Both the position numbers and the translations under genes were made by a program. A stretch of 64,000 nt of DNA from CAYYFX01 sp964571855 (lineage in GTDB: Bacteria; ARS69): NCBI GenBank assembly GCA_964571855.1, contig CAZNDO010000001.1, positions 868,001 through 932,000 of the forward strand. The letters are read 5' to 3'. Numbering within the stretch: position 1 is the stretch's first letter; the number at the start of each line of letters is the position of its first letter. Below the pieces are notes generated by a model, which saw only the letters and a program-made list of their open reading frames with translations, was not told the origin of the DNA and did no database searches. Shown piece after piece: positions 33,318 through 42,156 of this stretch.

Positions 33318-36131
33318 ATGGACCGCGATCGGTCGTGGAACCGGCTCCGCGAGCTGTTCGACCAGGCGGTGGATCTCGACCCCGACGGCCGCCGGCGGCT
33401 CCTCGAGCGGGAGGCCGTCGATCCGCTCCTGCGCTCCCGCGTGGAGGCCCTCCTCGTCGCGCACGACTCGGGCGGGGACATCCTGGACGAACCCGCCGCG
33501 CCCGCCGCCGCGGGGGGCGCCCCGGCGCTCGCCGGGGACTCGATCGGCCCGTACCGCCTGCTCGAGCAGATCGGCGAGGGCGGCTTCGGCGTGGTCTTCC
33601 TCGCGGAGCAGACGAAGCCGTTCCAGCGGCGGGTCGCGCTGAAGCTGCTGCGGGCGGACGCCAGCTCCGCGCAGGTGCTCGCCCGGTTCGAGGCGGAGCG
33701 GCAGGCGCTGGCGCTGATGGACCACCCGAACATCGCGAGCGTGTTCGACGCCGGCGCCACGCCCGCCGGGCAGCCGTACTTCGTGATGGAGTACGTGGAC
33801 GGGGCGCCGATCACCGACTTCGCCGACGCGCAGCGGCTGCCCGTGGAGGAGCGGCTCCGGCTCTTCCTCCAGCTGTGCGAGGCGGTGCAGCACGCGCACC
33901 AGAAGGGCGTGATCCACCGCGATCTCAAGCCGTCCAACGTGCTCGTGGCCGCGGCCGACGACCGGCCGCAGGTGAAGGTGATCGACTTCGGCGTGGCCAA
34001 GGCGCTCGGCGCGCGGCTGACCGCCGAGACCGTGTACACGCAGCTCGGCATGCTCATCGGGACGCCGGAGTACATGAGCCCGGAACAGGCGGACGCCGGC
34101 GCCCTGAAGGTGGACACGCGCTCGGACGTGTACTCGCTCGGCGTGCTGCTGTACGAGCTGCTGGTGGGCGCGCGCCCGCTGGATCGCGCGGCGCTGCGCG
34201 AGGCAGGGCTCTCGGCGATCCTGCGGGCGATCCGGGAGACCCAGCCGCCGCGGCTGTCCACGCGGCTCGCCGCGCTCGGCGCGGAGGCGGCCGCGGTGGC
34301 GGCGGCGCGACGATCGGACGCGACCACGCTCGCGCGGCGGCTTCGCGGGGACCTGGAGTGGATCACGCTGCGCGCCCTGGAGAAGGAGCCGGACCGGCGC
34401 TACCCGAGCGTGGGCGCCCTGGCGGAGGACGTGGCGGGCGCGCTGGCCGGCCGCGCCGTCTCCGCGCACCCGCCCAGCGCCGCGTACCAGCTCCGCAAGC
34501 TCGTGCAGCGGCATCGCGTGGGCGTGGCCTTCGCGGGCACGGTGTTCGTGCTGCTCCTCGGGTTCGCCGTGGCGATGTCCATGCAGTACCGCGAGCAGCG
34601 CATCGAGCGGTTGCGCGCGGAGCGAATGAACGCCTTCCTGCAGACCATGATGGGCAGCGCGAACCCCACGCGGGCGCGCGGCGCGGACGTGCGGATGCGG
34701 GACGTGCTGGACGCGGCCGCGAAGGAGCTGGACGCGCTGCACGACGAGCCGGAGGTGGAGGGCGCCGCCGCCATGACGATGGCCTACTCCTACGAGATGC
34801 TCTCCGAGCTGGAGCCGGCGGAGGCGCTGGCCCGCCGGGCGATCGCGGCGTTCACGGCGGCGCAGGGCCCGGAGGGCCGCGACGCGCTCGCGGCGCGGAT
34901 GCGGCTGGCGTCCATCTTCCGCAGCGGTGGGCAGGCGGACTCCGCCATCGCGCTGCAGGAGCAGGTGGCGGGGATCCTCGCCGTGCGCCGCGGGGCGTCG
35001 CCGCGCGATCGCGCCAACGCGCTCGGCGAGCTCGGGCGCAGCCTGCAGGACCGCGGCGACTACGACGGCGCGCTGCAGCGCGCGGAGGAGGCCCTGCGCA
35101 TCCTGGAGGACGCGCGGCTCACGGACCACGAACTGTACGGCTCCGTGTGGAACGACCTGGGCAAGACGTACCAGTCGCTCGGGCGGATCCCGGACGCGGA
35201 GCGCGCGTACCGGGCGGCGCTCGAGTCGCACCGCCGGCTGCTCGGCCCGGACCACCCCTTCCTGCCGATGGGCATGACCAACCTGGCGAGCACGCTGCGC
35301 GCGCAGCGCAAGTACGCGGAGGCGGAGACGCTGCTGGCATCGGCGGCCGTGCTGCAGGAGAAGCTGCTCGGCCCGGAGCACCCGGGCGTGGCCTCGGTCT
35401 ACAACAGCCTCGGCCTCCTCATGAAGCAGCAGGAGAAGTACGCGGAGGCGGAGAGCCTGTACCGCAAGTCGCTCGACATCCGGCGGCGCGCGTACGGGGA
35501 GGCCGGTCACCCGGACGTGGCCACGTCGCTGAACAACCTCGGGGTCCTGTACCGGGCGCAGGGGCGGCTGGCCGAGGCGGAGGCGTGCTACCGGGAGGCG
35601 CTGGAGGTGTACCGGCGCGCGTTCGGCGAGGAGCATCCGAACATCGCACTGTGCCTGAACAACATCTCGGGGCTGCTGGAGGACCAGGGGAAGGCCGCGG
35701 AGTCCGAGGCCGTGGCACGGCAGGCGCTGGCGATGCGCGAGAAGCTGCTCGGCCCGGACCACCCGGACACGATCAAGACCCAGCGCACGCTCGGGATCTC
35801 GCTGATGCGGGCGGGAAGGCCGGCGGAGGCGGAGGCGCTGCTCTCCGCGGCGATGGAACGGAGCGGCGCGGATTCCGTGCTCGTCTCGCTCGCGGCGGTC
35901 CCGCGCGGGGAGTGCCTCGTCACGGCGGGGCGCGCGAAGGAGGCGGAGCCTCTGTTCGCGCGGTGGCTGCCGGTCTTCCTCGAGCACGGCGGCGGCGCGA
36001 CCGAGGCGAAGCTCCGCTACCTGGGGCTGGCGGCCGCGAGCAGCCGCGCGGCGGGCCGGGACTCCGCGGCCGCCGCGTTCGCGGCGGACTCGGTCCGGCT
36101 GGCGACATCCGCCCCGACGGGTGCGCCGTGA
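33318..36131 (+). CDS. membrane Ser/Thr protein kinase with TPR sensor half
   Basis: A 937-aa protein. An N-terminal helical segment of the type often preceding kinases in these phyla (LRELFDQAVDLDPDGRRRLLE) leads to a complete kinase: GEGGFGVV 86-93, Lys109, HRDLKPSN 200-207, DFG 223-225 and GTPEYMSPEQ. One membrane helix lies near residues 397-418 (AFAGTVFVLLLGFAVAM). The outer half (about 480-880) is TPR repeats of the NB-ARC/kinesin-like 42-residue class (LLGPDHPFLPMGMTNLASTL, AEAESLYRKSLDIRRRAYG). Its stop overlaps the ECF sigma start as GTGA. The architecture is typical of Planctomycetes/Acidobacteria/Gemmatimonadetes-style kinases linked to ECF sigma factors. Confidence 0.93.
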   Translation: MDRDRSWNRLRELFDQAVDLDPDGRRRLLEREAVDPLLRSRVEALLVAHDSGGDILDEPAAPAAAGGAPALAGDSIGPYRLLEQIGEGGFGVVFLAEQTKPFQRRVALKLLRADASSAQVLARFEAERQALALMDHPNIASVFDAGATPAGQPYFVMEYVDGAPITDFADAQRLPVEERLRLFLQLCEAVQHAHQKGVIHRDLKPSNVLVAAADDRPQVKVIDFGVAKALGARLTAETVYTQLGMLIGTPEYMSPEQADAGALKVDTRSDVYSLGVLLYELLVGARPLDRAALREAGLSAILRAIRETQPPRLSTRLAALGAEAAAVAAARRSDATTLARRLRGDLEWITLRALEKEPDRRYPSVGALAEDVAGALAGRAVSAHPPSAAYQLRKLVQRHRVGVAFAGTVFVLLLGFAVAMSMQYREQRIERLRAERMNAFLQTMMGSANPTRARGADVRMRDVLDAAAKELDALHDEPEVEGAAAMTMAYSYEMLSELEPAEALARRAIAAFTAAQGPEGRDALAARMRLASIFRSGGQADSAIALQEQVAGILAVRRGASPRDRANALGELGRSLQDRGDYDGALQRAEEALRILEDARLTDHELYGSVWNDLGKTYQSLGRIPDAERAYRAALESHRRLLGPDHPFLPMGMTNLASTLRAQRKYAEAETLLASAAVLQEKLLGPEHPGVASVYNSLGLLMKQQEKYAEAESLYRKSLDIRRRAYGEAGHPDVATSLNNLGVLYRAQGRLAEAEACYREALEVYRRAFGEEHPNIALCLNNISGLLEDQGKAAESEAVARQALAMREKLLGPDHPDTIKTQRTLGISLMRAGRPAEAEALLSAAMERSGADSVLVSLAAVPRGECLVTAGRAKEAEPLFARWLPVFLEHGGGATEAKLRYLGLAAASSRAAGRDSAAAAFAADSVRLATSAPTGAP

Positions 36132-36721
36132 CCGCGCGCGACGATCGGCCGCCCGGGGACGCCGGACCGCCGAAGCCGACGGAGAAGATGCTGGAGTCGC
36201 TGTACACGGAGCTGCGCGAGCTGGCGCACGCGCGCATGCGCCGGGAGCGCGGCAAGACGCTCCGCACCACGGAGCTCGTGCACGAGGCGTATCTTCGGTT
36301 GCGCGGCGACGAGTCGCCCGCCTGGGAGAACCGCGCGCACTTCTTCGCCGCGGCGGCCGAGGCCATGCGGCGGATCCTGATCGAGCGGGCGCGCGCCCGC
36401 GGGCGGGCGAAGCGCGGGGGTGACGACGACGGCCGGCCGCCGCAGCGCATCTCCTTCGCGGACGTGCCGGTCGCCGACATGGCCGTGGACTGCGACCCGG
36501 ACGACCTGCTCGCGCTGGACCGCGCCATCGAGACGCTTCGCCGCAACGATCCGCGCGCGGCCGAGGTGGTCCGCCTGCGCTTCTACACCGGGCTCAGCCT
36601 CGAGGAGACCGCGGAGGCGCTGGGGGTGGCGGTGCGCACCGTGAAGCGGGACTGGACCTTCGCGAAGGCGTGGCTCCTGGACCGGCTGGGAGAGCCGGGC
36701 GGTTCGCCCGGGGGCGACTGA
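36128..36721 (+). CDS. ECF sigma factor (HTH ECF subgroup) coupled to the TPR kinase
   Basis: A 197-aa protein with GTG start inside the kinase stop (GTGA). Family blocks are YTELRELAHARMRRERGKTLRTTELVHEAYLRLR, split over region 2, then FFAAAAEAMRRILIERARARGRAKRGG. Region 4 reads AAEVVRLRFYTGLSLEETAEALGVAVRTVKRDW, then AKAWLL. The T-x-x-L-V-H-E-A-Y-L-R-L pattern defines the ECF group found next to kinases with TPR outer halves. No anti-sigma gene is present, so control by the coupled kinase is the natural inference. Confidence 0.93.
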   Translation: MTARDDRPPGDAGPPKPTEKMLESLYTELRELAHARMRRERGKTLRTTELVHEAYLRLRGDESPAWENRAHFFAAAAEAMRRILIERARARGRAKRGGDDDGRPPQRISFADVPVADMAVDCDPDDLLALDRAIETLRRNDPRAAEVVRLRFYTGLSLEETAEALGVAVRTVKRDWTFAKAWLLDRLGEPGGSPGGD

Positions 36722-36778
36722 CGCGGGGAGGCCGGAAGGGCGGAAGGCTGTCCGGATGCATCCGGGCCGCCCCGGGTG

Positions 36779-36784
36779 TATCCT
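36779..36784 (+). promoter_or_regulatory. candidate -10 element for the first beta-helix exoprotein
   Basis: TATCCT in GTGTATCCTGG lies 37 bases before ATG 36821. It belongs to the recurrent TATC-n-T type seen before several genes in the window. GGGGGTG about 8 bases before the ATG is the likely ribosome site. Confidence 0.3.
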
Positions 36785-36820
36785 GGATCCAGGATCCGGC
36801 AAGATCATCGGGGGTGTTGC

Positions 36821-39800
36821 ATGCGGGGCTTGCCGTGCGTTGCTGCGCTTGCGCTCATCGGTTCCTCGTCCGTATCCGCGGTTACCATCCACGTTCCCGC
36901 CGATCACACCACCATCGCCGCGGCCCTCGGTGCCGCCATGCCCGGCGACACGGTGCGCGTCTCGTGCGGTCTCTACGAGGAGACCGGTCTTGTCCTTCCG
37001 CGCGACGTGACGCTGCTCGGGGATCCGGCAGACTCGTCCTGCGTCGTGCTCCGATGTCCGTCGCCGGGCCGGCCCATCCTGCGCCGGGAGGTTGCCTTCG
37101 GGACGAACACGATCCGGTGGATCACGTTCCGTGACGGCAACTGCACCGACTACGGCGGCGGAGGCGCGATCCGCGGTTCCGGCTACAGCACGACGCACAT
37201 CTCGAACTGCCGGTTCGAGGGGAACACCGCGAACAGCGGCGGGGGTGCGGTGGCCACGGTGTCCTCCATCCGGGATTGCGTCTTCGTCGGGAATCACGCC
37301 CGGACGGGCGGCGCGGCGTCGTCGACCACGATGCAGGTCGTGGGTTGCACGTTCCTCCGCAACCGCGCCACGGACTCGGGCGGTGCGTTGCACCTCGTCA
37401 GCGGGCTGGTGGCGGACTGCATCCTCGAGGAGAACGTGGCGGAGAACCACGGTGGCGGCGTTCGTGTCTCCGGCAACGGATACGCGCGCATCGAGGACTG
37501 CTTCTTCCGCGCGGACTCCGCGACCTACGGGGGAGGGCTGGCGTACAACGGGTACACGGATCCCGCCCGCTGCGTCTTCCGGGACAACCACGCGTCCCTG
37601 GATGGCGGCGGCCTGTACCTCCAGTCCGCCGTCGTGGACGACTGGTGGCATGACGACATCGTGTACCCCGTCGGTTGCGCCTCCAGCCGGTTCCTCGGGA
37701 ATCGAGCCGAGAGACGGGGAGGGGCCATCGCGCAGGGGCTGGGTTTCGGCACGATCCGGGACTGCTCCCTGGTAGGCAACTCGTCGCCCGACGCCGGGGG
37801 GTATGCCGCGGCGCGAGGCGGGAGGATCGAGCGGTGCCTCATCGAGGGTTCTCCCCAGGGAGCCGCTGTGACGGCGCTCGTTCCCGCGGAGTACCCGTGG
37901 GTGGAGTGCTCCGACTTCCACGCGAACGCGGGGGGCGACTGGACGCCCGGCCTGGCGATCTACATCGGCTTCAATGGCAATTTCTCGGCGGATCCGCTGC
38001 TGTGCGCCTCCTCCGGGGACTCCCTGGCCGTGGCCGCCGCCTCCCCGCTCCTGCCGGAGAACAACGAGTGCGGCGTCCTCATCGGGGCGAGCGGCGCTGC
38101 GTGCGAGTCCCCCGGGGTCGTGGTGACGACCACGCCGCCCGGGCTCACCGTGGATGTGGACGGCGTACCGGTCGTGGCGCCCGCGGTGTTCGATTGGACC
38201 GAGGGGTCGTTCCACACGGTCGGCGTGCCCGACTCCGTGCTGCCGGGCCCCGGCGTGCGCATCCTCTTCCAGTCGTGGTCCGACGGCGGTGGCGCCACGC
38301 ACGGCGTCCCGGCCCCGCCATCCCCCGCGACGATTCGTGCGACGCTGGACAAGACCTACCGCTTCACCGCCACGGCGGGCGCCGGCGGCACCGTCACGCC
38401 GCCCACGGACTGGCACCCCGCGCAGGAGCGCCTCCTCGTCCTCGCGATTCCGGATTCGGTCCATCGACCGGCCGGATGGGTCGGCACCGGCCTCGGCTCG
38501 TACACCGGCGGCGGCACGGGGATCGCGCTCGTCCTGGGTGCTCCGATCTCGGAGCACGCGTCGTTCGAGTACGACGGAACGTATCCCGTGACCATGATCG
38601 CGGTCGGGGGCGGGACGGTCTCGCCGCCGAGCGGCGAATTCCACGTCGGCGACGACGTGGAGATCGTCGCCCAGGCCCCTGTCGGCTACATCTTCGACGG
38701 CTGGGTGGGAGAGGGCAGCGGCTCGTACACGGGCCCGGACGCCACCGCGGTCATCCGGATCCTCGGTCCGATCACGCAGACCGCCACGTTCCGGAACGTC
38801 GGCTTCGTGCCCGTGGTCGTTCAGGCCTGGGGCGGCGGCACCGTCGAGCCGGCGAGCGGGGACTACCTGCGCGAGGCGCCGCTCGGGATCTATGCCTACC
38901 CGTCGCCCGGCTTCGCCTTCCATTACTGGGGCGGCGACGGACCGGGGTCGTACACCGGCCCCGAGCAGGCCGCGACCATCCGGCCCATGGGGCCAGTGAC
39001 GCAGACGGCGTACTTCACCACGGGCACGTTCCCCTTCACGATCACCGCCGGTCCGGGCGGCGTGGTGTCGCCGGACAGCGGGGATCGCGCGGCGGGTGCC
39101 GGACTGTCGATCTACGCCACGCCGTTCAGCGGCTGGCGCTTCCGCGAGTGGCAAGGCACGGGTCCCGGTTCGTACTCGGGCCCGCTGGCGAACGCGTCCG
39201 TGACCGTGCACGGGCCCATCACGCAGCATGCCGTGTTCGAGCCGGAGGAGACACAGCACGGCTACGAGTTCTCCGTGAGCCGGAGCGCCACCGATCCGTT
39301 CGCCACATCAGGTCCGCCCACGGGGGTGCCGCGAACCCTCTACCTCTGGCTGACCTGCAGCCAGCTCGGACTCTCGGCGCTCGAGCTCGGCGTGCAGAGC
39401 ACGATTCCGCTCACGGAGTTCGCGCCCGCGGCGGGCGTGTACAACGTGGGCTCCGGATCGGACCTCCTCCTGGCGGTCGCCGGCTGCCCCACCGGGAACG
39501 ACGTGGCCCACGTTCTCGGCTCCTGGACCGCTCTCGATACGGGAGGCGAGGTGTGCCTCGGACCGTCCGCCGCGAACGGAGTGTTCGCCGCCGTCGATTG
39601 CGGGCCACAGCCCTTCGTGTGGCCTGACCCTGTCGCGCGAGGGTTCTCCTCCCTCACGCCGTCGCCGTGCGTGACGGGAGCCAACGGGTGCGGCACGCCC
39701 GTGTCGCTCGTGCTGAGCCAACTGGAGGCTTCGCCGGGCGATCGGCGGGTCGTGCTGACGTGGACGACCTCGTTCGAAGTGAACCACGCCGGGTTCCACG

Positions 39801-40282
39801 TCTACCGCGGCGAGGGCATGGACGGTCCCTACATCCGTCTCACGCCGGACATGCTGACCGGACGCAGCCCGCATCGGTTCGAGGACAGCACCGTGGAAGC
39901 GGATCGGATCTACCACTACAAGGTCGGCGCCGTGGAGGTCGGAGGCCACGAGGACCTCTACGGGCCGGTCGCCGTCACGACCCCGAAGTGGGCTCCCTTG
40001 GAGACCGCTCTGACGGGGGCGGTGCCGAACCCGTTCCGGGGGGAGACACGGATCCGCTTCTCCCTCGCGCGCCCCGGCCCGGCGAAGCTCGTGATCTACG
40101 ACGTTGCGGGGCGTGCCGTCGCTTCGCTGGTCGACGGCCCCCTGCCGGCCGGCGATCACTCGGTCCTGTGGGATGGGCGAACGAGTACGGGGCGCGCCGC
40201 GTCCGGCATCTACTTCGCGCGTTTCGATGCGGTGTCGAAGCGTCAAACGGAGCGCATCGTGTTCCTGGGAGGGAAGCGATGA
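36821..40282 (+). CDS. secreted beta-helix/PMP-like repeat exoprotein A with FlgD-type sorting domain
   Basis: A 1153-aa protein from ATG 36821 with signal peptide (LPCVAALALIGSSSVSA). Residues 20-420 form a right-handed beta-helix (VPADHTTIAAALGAAMPGD at the start) with repeated GGA and F-x-x-N motifs (GGGAVATVSSIRDC, FVGNHARTGGAA) like chlamydial polymorphic outer-membrane repeats. A PEGA-like segment (TTPPGLTVDVDGVPV) follows, then four or five InlB-type B repeats each with GGTV-x-P and SGSYTGP. Next comes an unrecognised conserved domain (about 835-980), an Fn3-like domain (VVLTWTTSFEVNHAGFHVYRG) and the sorting-type end (VPNPFRGE, IYDVAGRAV, LWDGRTSTGRAA, GIYFARF). A close paralogue lies at 42157-45816. 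It is probably a cell-surface adhesin or structural protein. Confidence 0.88.
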   Translation: MRGLPCVAALALIGSSSVSAVTIHVPADHTTIAAALGAAMPGDTVRVSCGLYEETGLVLPRDVTLLGDPADSSCVVLRCPSPGRPILRREVAFGTNTIRWITFRDGNCTDYGGGGAIRGSGYSTTHISNCRFEGNTANSGGGAVATVSSIRDCVFVGNHARTGGAASSTTMQVVGCTFLRNRATDSGGALHLVSGLVADCILEENVAENHGGGVRVSGNGYARIEDCFFRADSATYGGGLAYNGYTDPARCVFRDNHASLDGGGLYLQSAVVDDWWHDDIVYPVGCASSRFLGNRAERRGGAIAQGLGFGTIRDCSLVGNSSPDAGGYAAARGGRIERCLIEGSPQGAAVTALVPAEYPWVECSDFHANAGGDWTPGLAIYIGFNGNFSADPLLCASSGDSLAVAAASPLLPENNECGVLIGASGAACESPGVVVTTTPPGLTVDVDGVPVVAPAVFDWTEGSFHTVGVPDSVLPGPGVRILFQSWSDGGGATHGVPAPPSPATIRATLDKTYRFTATAGAGGTVTPPTDWHPAQERLLVLAIPDSVHRPAGWVGTGLGSYTGGGTGIALVLGAPISEHASFEYDGTYPVTMIAVGGGTVSPPSGEFHVGDDVEIVAQAPVGYIFDGWVGEGSGSYTGPDATAVIRILGPITQTATFRNVGFVPVVVQAWGGGTVEPASGDYLREAPLGIYAYPSPGFAFHYWGGDGPGSYTGPEQAATIRPMGPVTQTAYFTTGTFPFTITAGPGGVVSPDSGDRAAGAGLSIYATPFSGWRFREWQGTGPGSYSGPLANASVTVHGPITQHAVFEPEETQHGYEFSVSRSATDPFATSGPPTGVPRTLYLWLTCSQLGLSALELGVQSTIPLTEFAPAAGVYNVGSGSDLLLAVAGCPTGNDVAHVLGSWTALDTGGEVCLGPSAANGVFAAVDCGPQPFVWPDPVARGFSSLTPSPCVTGANGCGTPVSLVLSQLEASPGDRRVVLTWTTSFEVNHAGFHVYRGEGMDGPYIRLTPDMLTGRSPHRFEDSTVEADRIYHYKVGAVEVGGHEDLYGPVAVTTPKWAPLETALTGAVPNPFRGETRIRFSLARPGPAKLVIYDVAGRAVASLVDGPLPAGDHSVLWDGRTSTGRAASGIYFARFDAVSKRQTERIVFLGGKR

Positions 40283-40614
40283 CCTTCCTCTACCTCTGCG
40301 CGGACACGATGGGCTCGGGGGACCCGGTGCTGGGCCGGAAGCTCCTCGCGAAGTTCCTGGCGGAGCTCGCCGCGTCGGACGTGCGCGTGGACCTCGTGGG
40401 CTGCGTGAACGACGGCGTTCGGCTCACCACGTCGGATGGCCCCGCGCTGGAGAGTCTCCAGGCGCTGCAGGCTCGCGGCGCACGCATCGCGTCGTGCGGC
40501 ACGTGCCTGGACCATCTCGGGTTGCGGGAGGCGCTCCGCATCGGGGAGATCGGCGACATGGCCGGGACCGTGCAGGTCATGGCCTCCGCGGACCGCGTGA
40601 TCCGTCCCTGCTGA
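40279..40614 (+). CDS. yedF: YedF-like DsrE-fold sulfur/selenium protein
   Basis: A 111-aa protein whose ATG overlaps the stop of exoprotein A (ATGA). Blocks LYLCADTMGSGDPVLGRKLL, VDLVGCVNDGVRLTT, ESLQALQARGARIASCGTCLDHLGL and VQVMASADRVI match the C-terminal DsrE-like domain of YedF proteins, including the CGTCLD motif. The N-terminal TusA/SirA-like domain of full YedF is absent. The extreme C-terminus is a Cys (RPC). YedF is associated with selenium metabolism in some genomes, but no selD or selenoprotein is seen here. Overlap with a giant exoprotein gene is odd and probably reflects compact operon building rather than shared function. Confidence 0.85.
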   Translation: MTFLYLCADTMGSGDPVLGRKLLAKFLAELAASDVRVDLVGCVNDGVRLTTSDGPALESLQALQARGARIASCGTCLDHLGLREALRIGEIGDMAGTVQVMASADRVIRPC

Positions 40615-40829
40615 GTCCGGGCCCGCCGGCCCCGCGGGGTCCCCGGTGGTCCCGCGGCAGACGGGCGTGTATCCAACTGTGGAGTCGCCCGTCCTGTTTT
40701 GGAGACGGCGCGCCTCGCCCGCGCTGCGGAACCCGCGCCCCCGCCCCTTCGGTGGCGACGGAGCCTCGCCCCCGGTTGTCCGCCCCCCGGACTCCGGATG
40801 TCCCATGATCCGGAAAGGACATCCCAGCA

Positions 40830-41942
40830 ATGAGTTACAAGCCTATCGACCTGCCGGCGGCCTCCCGCCCCCGGTGGAGCCGCGGCCTCGCCGGGCTCCT
40901 GACGCCGGCGATCCTCGCGATCACTTCCCCGGCCCTCGGCGCCTGGGAGATCCAGAGCCCGCGCCCCACGCACCTGGACGTCCGCGGCGTGGCGGCCCCG
41001 ACGCCCGGGCATCTCTTCGTGGCCACGGACGACGACTTCTTCGACAGCGGCGGCTCGCTCTTCGAATCCACGGACGGCGGCATCACCTGGGTCCAGCGGG
41101 ACATCCCGGCCAGCCTCGCCTCCGCGCTCGACGGCCTCTTCTTCCTCGACGGCGCGAACGGCTGGACCTGGGGCAACGAGAACTACCGCACCACGGACGG
41201 CGGCGCCACGTGGACCGCCCTCCCGTTCCTCGGCTCCACGTACTTCATGGAGTTCTCCACCGCGGACTTCGGCGTGGCCACGGGCAACTTCGGCCAAGCC
41301 GTGTCCCTGGACGGCGGCCTCACGTGGTCGCCCGCCCCGGACGGCATGTTCCGCTTCGACTTCGCGAACGCCACGACCGGCCTGGGCGTCTCCGGCACCG
41401 GGATCCGGCGCACGACCGACGGCGGCGCCACGTTCACGCCGGTGCTCGCGGGCGGCGCGGACGCCGTGACGTTCCTCTCCGGGACCGTGGCGGTCGGCAT
41501 CGTGGACGACGCGTTCGTGCGCTCGACGGATGCCGGCATCACCTGGACTGCCGGGTCGTCGGCCGCGGGACGCACGGAGCTCGTGGCCGCGTCGTCCGAC
41601 GTGGTGCTGGCGTGGGGCCGCACCGGCGTGTACCCATCGTATGACGATCGCGTGCTGCGCTCGAGCGACGGTGGCGCCACGTGGACGGATCTGGGCGAGG
41701 TGCTCGATCCGCCGGCCGGCGCCGCCACCACCTTCGCGTTCGCGCTGCCGCAGCCGGCGCGCGTGCAGCTCGCGGTGTACGACGTGGCGGGGCGGCTGGT
41801 GACACACCTCGTGGACGAAACGCGCCCGGCCGGCCGGTACGAGGCGACGTGGGACGCACGCGGCATGGCCAGCGGGGCGTACTTCGTGAGGATGACGGCG
41901 GGGACGTTCACGCGCACGCAGCGCGTGCTGCTGGTGCGGTAG
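40830..41942 (+). CDS. secreted Ycf48-like BNR propeller with FlgD-type sorting domain
   Basis: A 370-aa protein with an N-terminal signal region (GLAGLLTPAILAITSPALG). The propeller has Asp-box motifs (ESTDGGITW, RTTDGGATW, RSTDAGITW, RSSDGGATW) and the spacing of Ycf48/photosystem II assembly-factor-like proteins, a family widespread outside phototrophs. The C-terminus is a sorting-type domain lacking the NPF opening but otherwise complete (FAFALPQPARVQLAVYDVAGR, TWDARGMASGAYFVRM). Expected on the cell surface; no catalytic residues were identified. Confidence 0.85.
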   Translation: MSYKPIDLPAASRPRWSRGLAGLLTPAILAITSPALGAWEIQSPRPTHLDVRGVAAPTPGHLFVATDDDFFDSGGSLFESTDGGITWVQRDIPASLASALDGLFFLDGANGWTWGNENYRTTDGGATWTALPFLGSTYFMEFSTADFGVATGNFGQAVSLDGGLTWSPAPDGMFRFDFANATTGLGVSGTGIRRTTDGGATFTPVLAGGADAVTFLSGTVAVGIVDDAFVRSTDAGITWTAGSSAAGRTELVAASSDVVLAWGRTGVYPSYDDRVLRSSDGGATWTDLGEVLDPPAGAATTFAFALPQPARVQLAVYDVAGRLVTHLVDETRPAGRYEATWDARGMASGAYFVRMTAGTFTRTQRVLLVR

Positions 41943-41954
41943 GGGCGGACGGAC

Positions 41955-41982
41955 GCCGCGGCCCCGGGAACGGGGCCGCGGC
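41955..41982 (+). terminator. perfect 12-bp hairpin after the Ycf48-like gene
   Basis: GCCGCGGCCCCG (41955-41966) pairs with CGGGGCCGCGGC (41971-41982) around a GGAA tetraloop, 13 bases after the stop codon. It is very stable but has no T-run. The rest of the 214-base gap to exoprotein B holds no gene; a weak TAGGCT -10-like element is at 42119-42124. Confidence 0.5.
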
Positions 41983-42156
41983 CCGCCGCCTCCGGATCGC
42001 GAGTCCGTCAAGACGAGTCCGCGTTCGTCTACTCGACGACGGCAACGGAGCGCACGCCGGCAGGCCGTGACCGGGGTCGTCCGATGCAACGGACGTGCAA
42101 TCGCCGGCCGCGCGGGAGTAGGCTCAGGGTAACCGACCGCCACCGGGAGGTGTCCC

